From contig JACCUC010000083.1 in the NCBI GenBank assembly GCA_013812065.1, forward strand, positions 1 to 10,074: 10,074 nucleotides of DNA, in the 5' to 3' direction. The stretch's first letter is position 1; each line of letters begins with the position of its first letter. The translations under genes were made by a program, and so were the position numbers. Positions 1 to 6,424 of this stretch are shown here, piece after piece. The DNA comes from Thermoleophilaceae bacterium. Lineage in GTDB: Bacteria > Actinomycetota > Thermoleophilia > Solirubrobacterales > Thermoleophilaceae. The notes below the pieces were generated by a model. The model saw nothing but the letters and a program-made list of their open reading frames with translations. It was not told the origin of the DNA and searched no databases.

Positions 1-681
1 CGCCACAACCCCGCGACGGGCGCGGCGCTCCCGCACCGGGCGGGCGAGGAGGCGGACCGCGACGAGGTTCGAGCGCTGACGCACGAGCAGCTAGGGGCGT
101 TCCTCGACCTCGTGCATCCCCACCACCGGGCGTTCTTCCGGCTGCTGGCCGAGACCGGCCTGCGCTGGTCGGAGGCCGTGGCGCTGCGCTGGCAGGACCT
201 GGCGCTCGACGGCTCGCGCCCGCGCGTGAAGGTGCGCCGAGCGCTCGTGCGAGGTCGGTACGGGCCGCCGAAGTCAAAGCACGCCCGCCGCGACGTGCCG
301 CTGGGCGCCGACCTCGTGTCCGAGCTGCGCGCCCGACGCAAGGCGTCGGAGTGGGGGAGAGACGAGGATCTCGTGTTCGCCTCGGCGACCGGGACGCCCC
401 TCGACCACTCGAACCTCATGGCTCGGGTCCTCCGGCCGGTCGCCGAGGAGGTCGGCGCGCCGTGGGCGGGCTTCCACACCCTCCGGCACACCTGCGCCTC
501 GATGCTCTTCGCGCGCGGGGCGAACGCGAAGCAGGTACAGCGGTGGCTCGGGCACCACTCGCCGAGCTTCACGCTCGACACCTACGTCCACCTGCTCGAA
601 GACGACCTCGGCGAGCCGCTCGACCTCGCTGGTGCATCGCCCGACTTAGCGCGCAAAGAGGTGGTTCCGCAAGACCTGTAA
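1..681 (+). CDS. Tyrosine recombinase / phage-type integrase (5' partial)
   Basis: Site-specific DNA recombinase, here the likely integrase of the element whose end lies at the tRNA fragment downstream. The frame is open from base 1, so the N-terminal arm-binding and most of the core-binding domain lie outside the window; the GTG at 112 is internal, not the start. The visible 226 residues hold the whole catalytic domain: Arg55 in TGLRWSEAVALRW, Lys91 in PPKSKHARR, the HTLRH motif with His159 and Arg162, His185 in WLGHHSP, and the nucleophile Tyr195 in LDTYVHLL. All six family residues are present, so the enzyme looks active. It points towards the att scar, about 0.8 kb away, and its 3' end overlaps the convergent gene by 36 nt. 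What it recombines is inferred from position, not shown by the sequence. Identity as a tyrosine recombinase is very secure. Confidence 0.95.
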   Translation, partial: RHNPATGAALPHRAGEEADRDEVRALTHEQLGAFLDLVHPHHRAFFRLLAETGLRWSEAVALRWQDLALDGSRPRVKVRRALVRGRYGPPKSKHARRDVPLGADLVSELRARRKASEWGRDEDLVFASATGTPLDHSNLMARVLRPVAEEVGAPWAGFHTLRHTCASMLFARGANAKQVQRWLGHHSPSFTLDTYVHLLEDDLGEPLDLAGASPDLARKEVVPQDL

Positions 682-1311
682 ACGGCTAGTGGGTTCTGTC
701 GCCACGTCGATCCCGATTTTCTGAGCTCGGACGCGCGGCCGATCCATCGGAGGTACTACGCGCACGAAGGACGCGTGAGTCTCGTAGAGGGAGGACTCCG
801 TCACGTCGGCGACGGTGATACTCAGGTCAAAACCGCGAACCGCGTTCTCGTCGGAGGGAGGTACCGGCTGTTCGAAGGCACGGTGAACGCCTGTGGGGCG
901 CTCGAAGTGAAAGCTGACCTCGGTCGCCATGTTGAGCGCGAGCAGGGGCGCTGCGAAGTGCGCCGAGAGGGAGGGTGAGCCATTCGAAGCGACGGCCTGA
1001 GCCTCTTTCAATAGCGCGCCGCCGGGTCCGTAGTTGGCTACGAGGCACGAGACTGTGTAGCCGGTCGGATTCTCTTTTAGAGCGAGCTCCGAACCTCCGT
1101 CGGACGAACCGGGTCGAGCACTGGGGAGTACGCTCGGCCGCGTCGCTGTCGCGGCCTGTCGCTCCGAGGCGAGCGCGCTTCGCCTCGCGTGGCGAGCGGC
1201 CCGCCACGCGGCCGCGCTCGCGGCGAGCGCGGCGAAGGTGCCGATGACTTCCAAGGGCTCTCCGGCGGCGAACCAGGCGTGGGGCGCGATCATGACGCGG
1301 GCGTGCAGCAT
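646..1311 (-). CDS. Membrane-anchored hypothetical protein, element cargo
   Basis: I do not recognise a named family. The frame is open from 1413; I prefer the ATG at 1311 because a purine run (GAGAAAGAGG) sits against it, though ATG 1293 is equally possible. From 1311 the product is about 221 residues. Near residues 20-36 is a hydrophobic alanine-rich segment (LEVIGTFAALAASAAAW), followed at once by an Arg-rich stretch (RAARHARRSALASERQ). This is the layout of a single N-terminal membrane anchor with a basic cytoplasmic flank. The remainder looks like a soluble globular, strand-rich domain (for example VSCLVANYGPGGA and FDLSITVADVT). G/C-ending codons support real coding. The gene converges on the integrase and overlaps its last 36 nt, and it lies on the element side of the tRNA scar, so it is probably cargo. 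Function is unknown. Confidence 0.6.
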   Translation of the reverse strand: MLHARVMIAPHAWFAAGEPLEVIGTFAALAASAAAWRAARHARRSALASERQAATATRPSVLPSARPGSSDGGSELALKENPTGYTVSCLVANYGPGGALLKEAQAVASNGSPSLSAHFAAPLLALNMATEVSFHFERPTGVHRAFEQPVPPSDENAVRGFDLSITVADVTESSLYETHASFVRVVPPMDRPRVRAQKIGIDVATEPTSRLQVLRNHLFAR

Positions 1312-1391
1312 CCTCTTTCTCGACGACGAGCAACAGGGTTGCAACACAAGGGGACGGAGCCGCAGCGCCACTGGGTTCCTCCGCCGCGAGG

Positions 1392-1415
1392 GTGTGAACA
1401 CACGTGTGAACACAC
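1392..1415. repeat. Exact tandem 12-bp direct repeat (GTGTGAACACAC x2)
   Basis: Two abutting identical copies of GTGTGAACACAC, at 1392-1403 and 1404-1415. Each copy is close to palindromic (GTGT-gaac-ACAC) and the junction forms the palindrome ACACGTGT. They lie about 100 bp on the element side of the tRNA att core, where tyrosine integrases or excisionases commonly have arm-type or accessory binding sites. That role is an inference; a transcriptional operator upstream of the minus-strand gene ending at 646 is the alternative. Confidence 0.85.
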
Positions 1416-1435
1416 CCGAACGGATCGGGGGGGAT

Positions 1436-1512
1436 CAGGGCGGAACGCCTGGGCGGGATTCCGCGCGTTGAAGCCGTTTGCGACTTGAACGGACCAGGGC
1501 GGACGCCGGGGG
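1436..1512. repeat. Imperfect direct repeat flanking the att core
   Basis: CAGGGCGGAACGCCTGGG at 1436-1453 recurs as CAGGGCGGACGCCGGGG from 1495 to about 1511, with the A of the AA pair and the T missing in the second copy. The second copy ends about 5 bp before the tRNA-derived core. This could be a second pair of integrase or accessory-protein sites, or a chance match in GC-rich DNA. Confidence 0.35.
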
Positions 1513-1516
1513 AGCG

Positions 1517-1558
1517 CTCATAATCCGTCGGTCGCAGGTTCGAATCCTGCCCGGCCCA
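1517..1558 (+). other. tRNA-Met(CAU) 3' half: attachment-site scar of integrated element
   Basis: The 3' half of a class I tRNA is readable: anticodon loop CTCATAA (1517-1523, anticodon CAT at 1519-1521), 3' anticodon strand TCCGT, a 5-nt variable region, T-stem GCAGG/CCTGC around loop TTCGAAT (1539-1545), acceptor strand CCGGCCC (1551-1557) and discriminator A at 1558. CCA is not encoded. The 5' half is absent: the bases before 1517 (GAGCG) do not pair with TCCGT, and no GGGCCGG acceptor strand or D-arm is at the right distance. Homology therefore starts in the anticodon loop, a usual crossover point for tRNA-targeting tyrosine recombinases. A 3' fragment with foreign DNA on its 5' side means the element lies to the left (with the integrase) and the chromosome to the right. 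CAU could also be read by the Ile2 or initiator tRNA. Confidence 0.85.
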
Positions 1559-1597
1559 TCGGAAAAGTCCTGCAAATCGAGTGGGCTCTTTGCTAGC

Positions 1598-1846
1598 GAC
1601 GGGATCGAGGGGGAGGAGGGCACCTTCTCGATCTGCACTTTCTGGTATGTCGAGGCTCTGACCAAGGCGGGCCGCACCGACGAGGCGAGGCTCACGTTCG
1701 AGAAGATGCTCACCTACGCGAACCATCTAGGCCTCTACTCCGAGGAGATCGGCCTGACCGGAGAGGCGCTGGGGAACTTCCCCCAGGCGTTCACCCACCT
1801 CGCCCTGATCAGCTCGGCCTTCCTCCTGAACCGGGAGCTCGGGTAG
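1598..1846 (+). pseudogene. GH15 glucoamylase/trehalase-like protein, C-terminal remnant
   Basis: About 82 residues match, from memory, the C-terminal end of GH15 family glycosidases: the block GIEGEEGTFSICTFWYVEAL, then the helical stretch AGRTDEARLTFEKML, LYSEEI, and GNFPQAFTHLALISSA. The family is typically about 600 residues, so most of the (alpha/alpha)6 barrel and the catalytic machinery is missing. The frame is open upstream to 1478, but the sequence before 1598 is tRNA-derived and not GH15. The stop TAG at 1844-1846 is only 7 nt from the start of the uridylyltransferase gene, a spacing that suggests they were once an operon in the native chromosome. The loss of the 5' part coincides with the att scar 40 bp upstream, pointing to deletion or rearrangement there. 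No product is expected to be functional. Confidence 0.75.
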
Positions 1847-1853
1847 CCGTACC

Positions 1854-3236
1854 GTGGACGGACTGAACGCCAGCGTCGAGAAGATGACCTCGGAAGGCGT
1901 GGCCGACGCCGCCATCGAAACGTTCCGCCACTACTACGAGCGGCTTCGGGGCGGGGACCTCGGTACTCTGGCGGAGGCTGATATCGAGCCGATCGAGGCC
2001 CTGCCTGACGCCGAAGAGCTGCCGGAGGACGAGGCCGGCGCGAGCGAGGCGCTCGACCGCGCGGTGGTGCTCAAGCTCAACGGCGGGTTGGGGACCAGCA
2101 TGGGCCTGGACGGTCCCAAGTCGCTGATCGAGGTCAAGCAGGGGCAGAGCTTCCTCGACGTCATCGTCAGGCAGGTGCTGGCGCTTCGCGGCCGCTACCA
2201 CGCGCGGCTTCCACTGCTGCTAATGAACAGCTTCTCGACGCGCGAGGCAACGCTCGCGGCGCTCGAGCGGCACCCCGACATCGCCGCCGACGTACCGCTC
2301 GACTTCGTGCAGAACAAGGTCCCGAAGCTGGGCGTCGACGATCTCCAGCCCGCGAGCTGGCCGGACAACCCGGCGCTCGAGTGGGCGCCCCCAGGGCACG
2401 GCGACCTGTACCCGGCGATGGTGAGCTCGGGCATGCTCGAGACACTGCTCGAGAACGGCTACCGCTACGCCTTCGTCTCGAACTCCGACAACCTCGGCGC
2501 CGTGCTCGACCGCCGCATCCTCGCGTGGTTCGCCCGCGACGAGATCCCGTTCCTCATGGAGGCAGCCGACCGCACGGACGTGGACCGCAAGGGAGGCCAC
2601 CTCGCCGCTCTGCCCGACGGCGGCCTCGTGCTGCGCGAGAGCGCGCAAACGCCGGAGGAGGACATGGACGCCTTCCAGGACGTGCGGCGCCACCGGTACT
2701 TCAACACCAACACGCTGTGGGTGAACCTGCGGGCTCTCGCCGATACGCTGGAGCGCCGAGGCGGAATCCTGCCGCTGCCGATGATCGCCAACCGCAAGAC
2801 CGTCGATCCTTCGGACAAGTCCTCGCCGGCGGTGATCCAGGTCGAGACGGCGATGGGCGCGGCCATCGGGGTCTTGGAGGGGGCTCGGGCCGTGCGGGTC
2901 CCGAGGAGGCGGTTCGCGGCCGTCAAGTCGACCAGCGACCTGCTCGCCGTGCGCTCGGACGCCTATGTGCTGACCGAGGAGGCGCACGTCGAGCTGGCGC
3001 CGGAGCGCAGTGACGCGCCCCCGATCGTCGACCTCGACTCCCGCTTCTACAAGCTGCTGCCGGACTTCGAGGCGCGCTTCCTTGCCGGACCCCCGTCGCT
3101 TCTGGCCTGCGACCGTCTGACCGTCGTCGGCGACGTCCTCTTCGGGCGCGGGGTCGTCGTACGCGGCTCGGCCGTCGTCGAGCACCCGGACGACGATCAG
3201 CTGCAGGTGGCTGACGGCACCGTGCTGGAGGGCTGA
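1854..3236 (+). CDS. UTP-glucose-1-phosphate uridylyltransferase (PF01704 type)
   Basis: Makes UDP-glucose and pyrophosphate from UTP and glucose-1-phosphate in the cytoplasm, supplying glycans, trehalose or cell-wall sugars. The 460-residue length fits prokaryotic members of the eukaryotic-type UDPGP family, which is unrelated to bacterial GalU. Family motifs seen: the nucleotide-binding loop LNGGLGTSMGLDGPKS (about 75-90, with Lys89), MNSFST (124-129), FVQNKVPKL (151-159), WAPPGHGDLY (177-186), and the metal/substrate motif SNSDNLGA (209-216). Later RYFNTNTLWVNL and the basic loop VKSTSDLLAVRSD are also typical. The GTG at 1854 is taken as start; ATG at 1884, beginning the conserved MTSEGVADAAIETF helix, is a reasonable alternative. 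The gene follows the GH15 remnant by 7 nt and precedes a possible phosphoglucomutase trace, consistent with a glucose-1-phosphate locus. It appears intact. Confidence 0.93.
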   Translation: MDGLNASVEKMTSEGVADAAIETFRHYYERLRGGDLGTLAEADIEPIEALPDAEELPEDEAGASEALDRAVVLKLNGGLGTSMGLDGPKSLIEVKQGQSFLDVIVRQVLALRGRYHARLPLLLMNSFSTREATLAALERHPDIAADVPLDFVQNKVPKLGVDDLQPASWPDNPALEWAPPGHGDLYPAMVSSGMLETLLENGYRYAFVSNSDNLGAVLDRRILAWFARDEIPFLMEAADRTDVDRKGGHLAALPDGGLVLRESAQTPEEDMDAFQDVRRHRYFNTNTLWVNLRALADTLERRGGILPLPMIANRKTVDPSDKSSPAVIQVETAMGAAIGVLEGARAVRVPRRRFAAVKSTSDLLAVRSDAYVLTEEAHVELAPERSDAPPIVDLDSRFYKLLPDFEARFLAGPPSLLACDRLTVVGDVLFGRGVVVRGSAVVEHPDDDQLQVADGTVLEG

Positions 3237-3239
3237 GGC

Positions 3240-3347
3240 CTGATCGACCTCGAGCGCGTGCTGAGCGCGTACCACGAGCACGAGCCAGGTCCAACCGATG
3301 ACCCGCAGGTGATTTACTTCGCCTCGCATGGTCGTGACGCCCTTTGA
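3240..3347 (+). pseudogene. Possible phosphoglucomutase N-terminal trace
   Basis: In the same frame as the preceding gene, 36 codons (including the stop) are open from just after its stop to TGA at 3345-3347. They read like the start of alpha-D-glucose phosphomutases: LIDLERVLSAYHEHEP, then PTDDPQVIYFASHGRD. In that family the corresponding stretch is an L-V-D-V-x-R-L-x-x-A-Y-Y helix, followed by a P-x-D-P region and the F-G-T-S-G-H-R-G loop. The loop here (FASHGRD) looks scrambled, and nothing recognisable follows it. The pathway fit is good: phosphoglucomutase supplies the glucose-1-phosphate used by the upstream enzyme. The match is short and from memory, so this could equally be an unrelated small ORF or chance. 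Confidence 0.3.
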
Positions 3348-3397
3348 GGCGCGGTTCCGAGGTTGCACCCCGCCGCCGACTCTGTTGAAATGGCTCC

Positions 3398-3817
3398 GTG
3401 TCCGATTCCCCGCTCGACGCCAAGCCCGCCTCGCCACTCGAGAGTGAGGCCAGGCGCGAGGTCGAGCGCAGAGGTGACCCGTATCTCCTCTGGCGCGACG
3501 GCGCCGACGGGCAGCAGATATTTCCGCTTACGAAGGAGTGGGACCGGGCGACCATAGGGCGCAGCCTCACGGCCGATCTCTGCCTCAGCTGGGACGAGGA
3601 GGTCTCGCGCGTGCACGCTCAGCTCGAATGCCTCGGAGATGACTGGGCCCTGGTCGACGACGGCCTTTCCCGAAACGGCTCCTTCGTCAACGGCGAGCGG
3701 GTCCCCACCCGGCGCCGGCTCGTCGACGGCGACGAGCTGCGTTTCGGTGACACCGTGATGGTCTATCGCGCACCGTTCGAGGTGCGCGAGGACACCGTTG
3801 TCTCAGCGCGCGAGTGA
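3398..3817 (+). CDS. Small FHA-domain phosphothreonine-binding protein
   Basis: A 139-residue cytoplasmic protein whose main part is one forkhead-associated domain, which binds phosphothreonine peptides, usually downstream of Ser/Thr kinases. The signature residues are present: IGRS with Gly54-Arg55-Ser56, SRVHAQLE with Ser70, Arg71 and His73, SRNGSFVNG with Asn93-Gly94 and Asn98-Gly99, then LVDGDELRFGDT (108-119). Residues 1-27 are a charged leader without a recognisable domain. The protein starts at GTG 3398. A weak promoter can be drawn upstream (TTGCAC at 3363, TGAAAT at 3386-3391, 17-bp spacing), which would put the transcript start almost on the GTG. No kinase gene is in the window, so the partner is unknown. 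It is transcribed in the same direction as the upstream gene but separated by about 160 bp, so it may be a separate unit. Confidence 0.92.
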   Translation: MSDSPLDAKPASPLESEARREVERRGDPYLLWRDGADGQQIFPLTKEWDRATIGRSLTADLCLSWDEEVSRVHAQLECLGDDWALVDDGLSRNGSFVNGERVPTRRRLVDGDELRFGDTVMVYRAPFEVREDTVVSARE

Positions 3818-3834
3818 CCGCTCGCCGGGTGGTC

Positions 3835-3873
3835 GGCGGCCAGCAGGTTTTCTGGATGACAGGGCTGGCCGCC
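3835..3873 (+). terminator. Stem-loop after the FHA gene (possible terminator)
   Basis: A perfect 10-bp inverted repeat, GGCGGCCAGC at 3835-3844 and GCTGGCCGCC at 3864-3873, encloses a 19-nt loop and begins 17 nt after the FHA stop codon. There is no T-run after it, so it would be a non-canonical actinobacterial-type terminator. It may instead belong to the decayed insertion sequence that starts nearby. Confidence 0.35.
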
Positions 3874-3903
3874 CGGTCACTCTGTAGGGCGGGCATGGGC
3901 TCG

Positions 3904-4190
3904 TCGTTCATAGCGTTGCTTCTCGCTGCGGGCCAGCGCGACGTGACGAACCGCCCCGCGGCCCTCGGTCTCGAGGACACTCGCCCGCGATGCCTCGGGT
4001 GCGCGCCAGCGCGTCAGGGCGGCCCAATTCCCGCAGCGAAAGACGCTCGAGGACTTCGACTGGGCGGCGCAACCCGCCGCCCGAGCGCCCGCTCGTCATG
4101 CACCTCGCCCAGCTCGCCTGGATCGCTGCGCGCTCGAACGTCTGCTTTCTCGGCCCGCCGGAACGGGCAAGACCCACTGTGGGCTGCACT
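3904..4190 (+). pseudogene. istB: Decayed IS21-family istB transposition ATPase
   Basis: IstB is the AAA+ helper ATPase of IS21-type transposases. Its recognisable pieces are scattered over three frames. First, a helix-like piece at about 3904-3960 (FIALLLAAGQRDVTNR) resembles the N-terminal region. Then KTLEDFDWAAQP (about 4040-4075) matches the IstB K-T-L-E-x-F-D-F motif. After a frame change, LAQLAWIAARSNVCFLGPP follows (about 4101-4159). After a further frame change, GTGKTH completes the Walker A motif GPPGTGKTH (4160-4177). The Walker A site is thus split by an indel, and everything after it (Walker B, the rest of the AAA+ fold) is missing or unreadable. No istA and no clear terminal repeats are visible. 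This fragment accounts for most of the 456 bp between the FHA gene and the flavoprotein gene; the first 80 bp hold only the stem-loop. It is old debris rather than a mobile element. Confidence 0.7.
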
Positions 4191-4273
4191 TCTTCCGTCG
4201 CCTGAGGCTGCGCCGGGAGCGGCGGCCCGGCCAGGTTCTAAAGCGCGCCGGCCGCCATGGTGAGCACTCCAAG

Positions 4274-6003
4274 ATGTCCCTCCCCGTCCTCCTCGCCGTC
4301 GACGAAGACCAGGATGCCCTCGAAGACGTCGAGACTCAGCTCGCCCAGCGCTAGGCCCGTGAGTACCGCGTTGAGTGCCTGGGCGATCCGGAGGAGGCGG
4401 TTCAGATGCTCACGGCTCTGGCACGCACCGGCGAGGAGGTCGCGCTGGTGCTTGTGGGAAAGCAAGTCTCGGACGCGACCGGCGGCGAGCTGCTCGGGCG
4501 AGTGCGGCAGCTCCACCCGCACGCCAAACGCGCGCTGCTGGTTCCCTCGGGCGCGTGGGCAGGCCAGCCGACCGCCGCCGCGATCCTCGACGCGATGGCC
4601 GTGGGGCGGATCGACTACTACGTGCCCAGGCCGGCGGCCTCTCACGACGAGGTTTTCCACGAGGCCGTCTCCAGTTTTTTGCTCGAGTGGGCGACGGACC
4701 GGCGCGTCGTCCCGCACACCGTCCACATCGTTGGCGAGGAGTGGTCGGGCAGGGCCTTTGAGCTGAGGGACGTTTTCCAGCGCTGCGCGGTCCCGCACGA
4801 CTTTTGTCTGGCCGACTCCGACGAGGGACGGGAGCTAGTCGCCAAGGCGGGTCCCGAGGCGAAGCTCCCGCTCATGGTCCTCCCCGACGGCCGGGCCCTG
4901 AGCGACCCCTCCAATACCGAGTTAGCGGAGGCCGCCGGGGCCCCGCTCGCCCTCGAGGAGCACGCCTTCGACCTCGTCATCGTGGGCGCCGGCCCAGCCG
5001 GGCTGTCCGCGGCCGTCTACGGCGCCTCCGAGGGGATGCGCACCCTCGTGGTCGACGAGGGCGGCATCGGGGGGCAGGCGAGATCGAGCTCGCGAATCCG
5101 CAACTACCTCGGCTTCCCCAAGGGCGTCAGCGGCGCCCGGCTCGCTGAGCAGGCCTACGAGCAGGCCTCGGTCTTTGGGGCGAGCTTCGTGTTCTTCCAC
5201 AGGGCGACCGGCCTCGATCGCTTGAGGGAGGGACTCAACGTGTCACTTTCGGACGGTCGGCGGATCAGCGCCCGAGCGGTGATCCTCGCCACGGGAGCGA
5301 GCTACCGCCGATTGGGCATTCCATCGCTCGAGGCCTTGAACGGCGCGGGCGTTTTCTACGGCGGAGCGGCCTCGGAGGCCCACGGGCTGAGCGGAAAGGA
5401 CGCCTACATCGTGGGCGGCGCGAACTCGGCTGGCCAGGCGGCCCTGCACCTTGCGCGCTACGCCCGACGCGTCACCCTCGTGGTGCGCGCGCAGTCGCTC
5501 GAGGCGGGGATGTCGCACTATCTGGTGCGAGAAGTCGAGGCTACGCCGAACGTGGAGGTGCGGACGGGCACTGCGGTGGTCGGCGGCGGAGGCGAGGGCC
5601 GTCTGCAGGAGCTAGTGAGCTAGTGCTGCGCCAGAGCGCCGCCGGCGAAGAGAACACGGTCGCCGCCGACGCTCTGTTCGTGTTGATCGGAGCCCGCCCG
5701 CATACCGACTGGCTGCCCGCGGAGATAGCCCGAGACGCGCGCGGGTTCCTGTTGACTGGTGAGAAGCTCCCGGACGGCTACGACTGGCCGCTCGAGCGCG
5801 GGCCGTTCTCGCACGAAACGAGCATGCCGGGCGTGCTGGCGGCCGGAGACGTACGGCACGCTTCAGTCAAGCGTGTGGCCTCCGCGGTGGGAGAGGGATC
5901 GATCGCGATCCAACTCGTCCAGAGCCTCTTCGCCTACGAGCGGCTGCATTCCGCGCGCCCGACCGAGGCAGCAGCTCCGGCGGGGAGCGCCAATGTCGGC
6001 TAG
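4274..6003 (+). pseudogene. Fused pseudo-receiver / Trx-like / thioredoxin-reductase-like flavoprotein, broken twice
   Basis: Reads as one protein of about 570 residues interrupted by two lesions. ATG 4274 opens MSLPVLLAVDEDQDALEDVE, a receiver-like start; TAG at 4352-4354 is codon 27, where relatives have a Tyr-like position in R-R-Y-x-R-x-Y. The frame then continues to 5623: receiver-like domain to about residue 140, a thioredoxin/glutaredoxin-like domain (VPHTVHIVG...LPLMVLPDG, about 147-205), then FAD binding IVGAGPAG (about 236-243), ILATGASY, and NADPH binding VGGANSAGQ (about 380-388). An 8-bp duplication at 5609-5624 shifts the frame; the rest resumes from 5623 with ALFVLIGARPHTDWLP and the second FAD motif SMPGVLAAGDVRH, ending TAG 6001-6003. 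The receiver phospho-Asp position reads LVGKQ, and the TrxR C-x-x-C is replaced (FYGGAASEA), both probably family traits. An internal start at 4406 could still yield a shortened product, but without the C-terminal FAD motif. Confidence 0.85.
5609..5624 (+). repeat. 8-bp tandem duplication (GAGCTAGT x2) causing the frameshift
   Basis: GAGCTAGT occurs twice in direct succession at 5609-5616 and 5617-5624. With one copy removed, the reading is CAG GAG CTA GTG CTG CGC CAG (Q-E-L-V-L-R-Q), which joins the two halves of the flavoprotein in one frame. With both copies, a TAG appears at 5621-5623. The lesion is a simple slippage-type duplication and so could revert. Confidence 0.9.
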
Positions 6004-6040
6004 CTCAACTCCCCTCGTGCCCTGAGGGAATGCGGCGATC

Positions 6041-6424
6041 TCACAGGGCCACGCGACCCAGCGCTCGGGCGGCCTCCCGTAGCCGGGTGTCGAAGGCCAT
6101 GATCGCATCGGCGTCGGCCTCGTCGGCGGCGAGCAGCACGCAGCAATCGGGGAGCTTCAAACGAGTCTCCGCGCGCAGCGCGGCGAGGCGTACGGCCGCG
6201 TCGGGACTGAAGGGCACCTCTCGAACGCCGAACTCGCGGAGAGCGCCACGGGCGCCCTCGAGACGGTGCGCACGGGCGGGACCGACGAGCACCTCGGCTA
6301 GCGTGATGGGACTCGCGCCGAGCGGTCGCTCCGCGGCTTCGAGCAATAGAGCGACGGCGCCGTCGTGGTGGGGGTCGCGCGCATCGAGATGAGCTATGAG
6401 AACACTCGCGTCGGCGATGATCAC
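6041..6424 (-). CDS. vapC: VapC-type PIN-domain toxin ribonuclease
   Basis: PIN-domain endoribonuclease of a type II toxin-antitoxin pair; VapC toxins cleave tRNA or rRNA when freed from VapB. Numbered from the longer possible start (GTG 6433), the acidic active site is complete: Asp8 in IIADASVLI, Glu47 in ITLAEVL, Asp96 in KLPDCCVLLAA and Asp115 in AFDTRL. The length, 127-130 residues, is normal. I prefer GTG 6424 because it overlaps the antitoxin stop as GTGA, the usual translational coupling; GTG 6433 would add three residues. The stop lies 37 nt from the end of the convergent broken flavoprotein gene. No transmembrane or secretion signal is seen. The gene is intact and the identification secure; the RNA target cannot be read from sequence. 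Confidence 0.9.
   Translation of the reverse strand: MIIADASVLIAHLDARDPHHDGAVALLLEAAERPLGASPITLAEVLVGPARAHRLEGARGALREFGVREVPFSPDAAVRLAALRAETRLKLPDCCVLLAADEADADAIMAFDTRLREAARALGRVAL

Noticed and set aside
1478..1597. N-terminal extension of the GH15 remnant (QVRILPGP)
   Set aside because: These codons are the sense translation of the tRNA fragment and its flanks, not protein-coding sequence.
1435..1713. Minus-strand ORF with GRIRTCDRRIM
   Set aside because: Another translation of the antisense tRNA fragment, not a gene.
827..1726. Long minus-strand ORF containing GQDSNLRPTDYE-like text
   Set aside because: This is the well-known false protein obtained by translating the reverse complement of tRNA sequence; it also overlaps better-supported features.
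2220..3437. 405-codon minus-strand ORF
   Set aside because: Antisense shadow of the uridylyltransferase; composition is typical of reverse-frame GC-rich translation and no domain is visible.
3814..4263. 149-codon plus-strand ORF after the FHA gene
   Set aside because: Only one short piece resembles IstB; the rest is out of frame with the other IstB motifs, so it is pseudogene sequence and not an intact gene.
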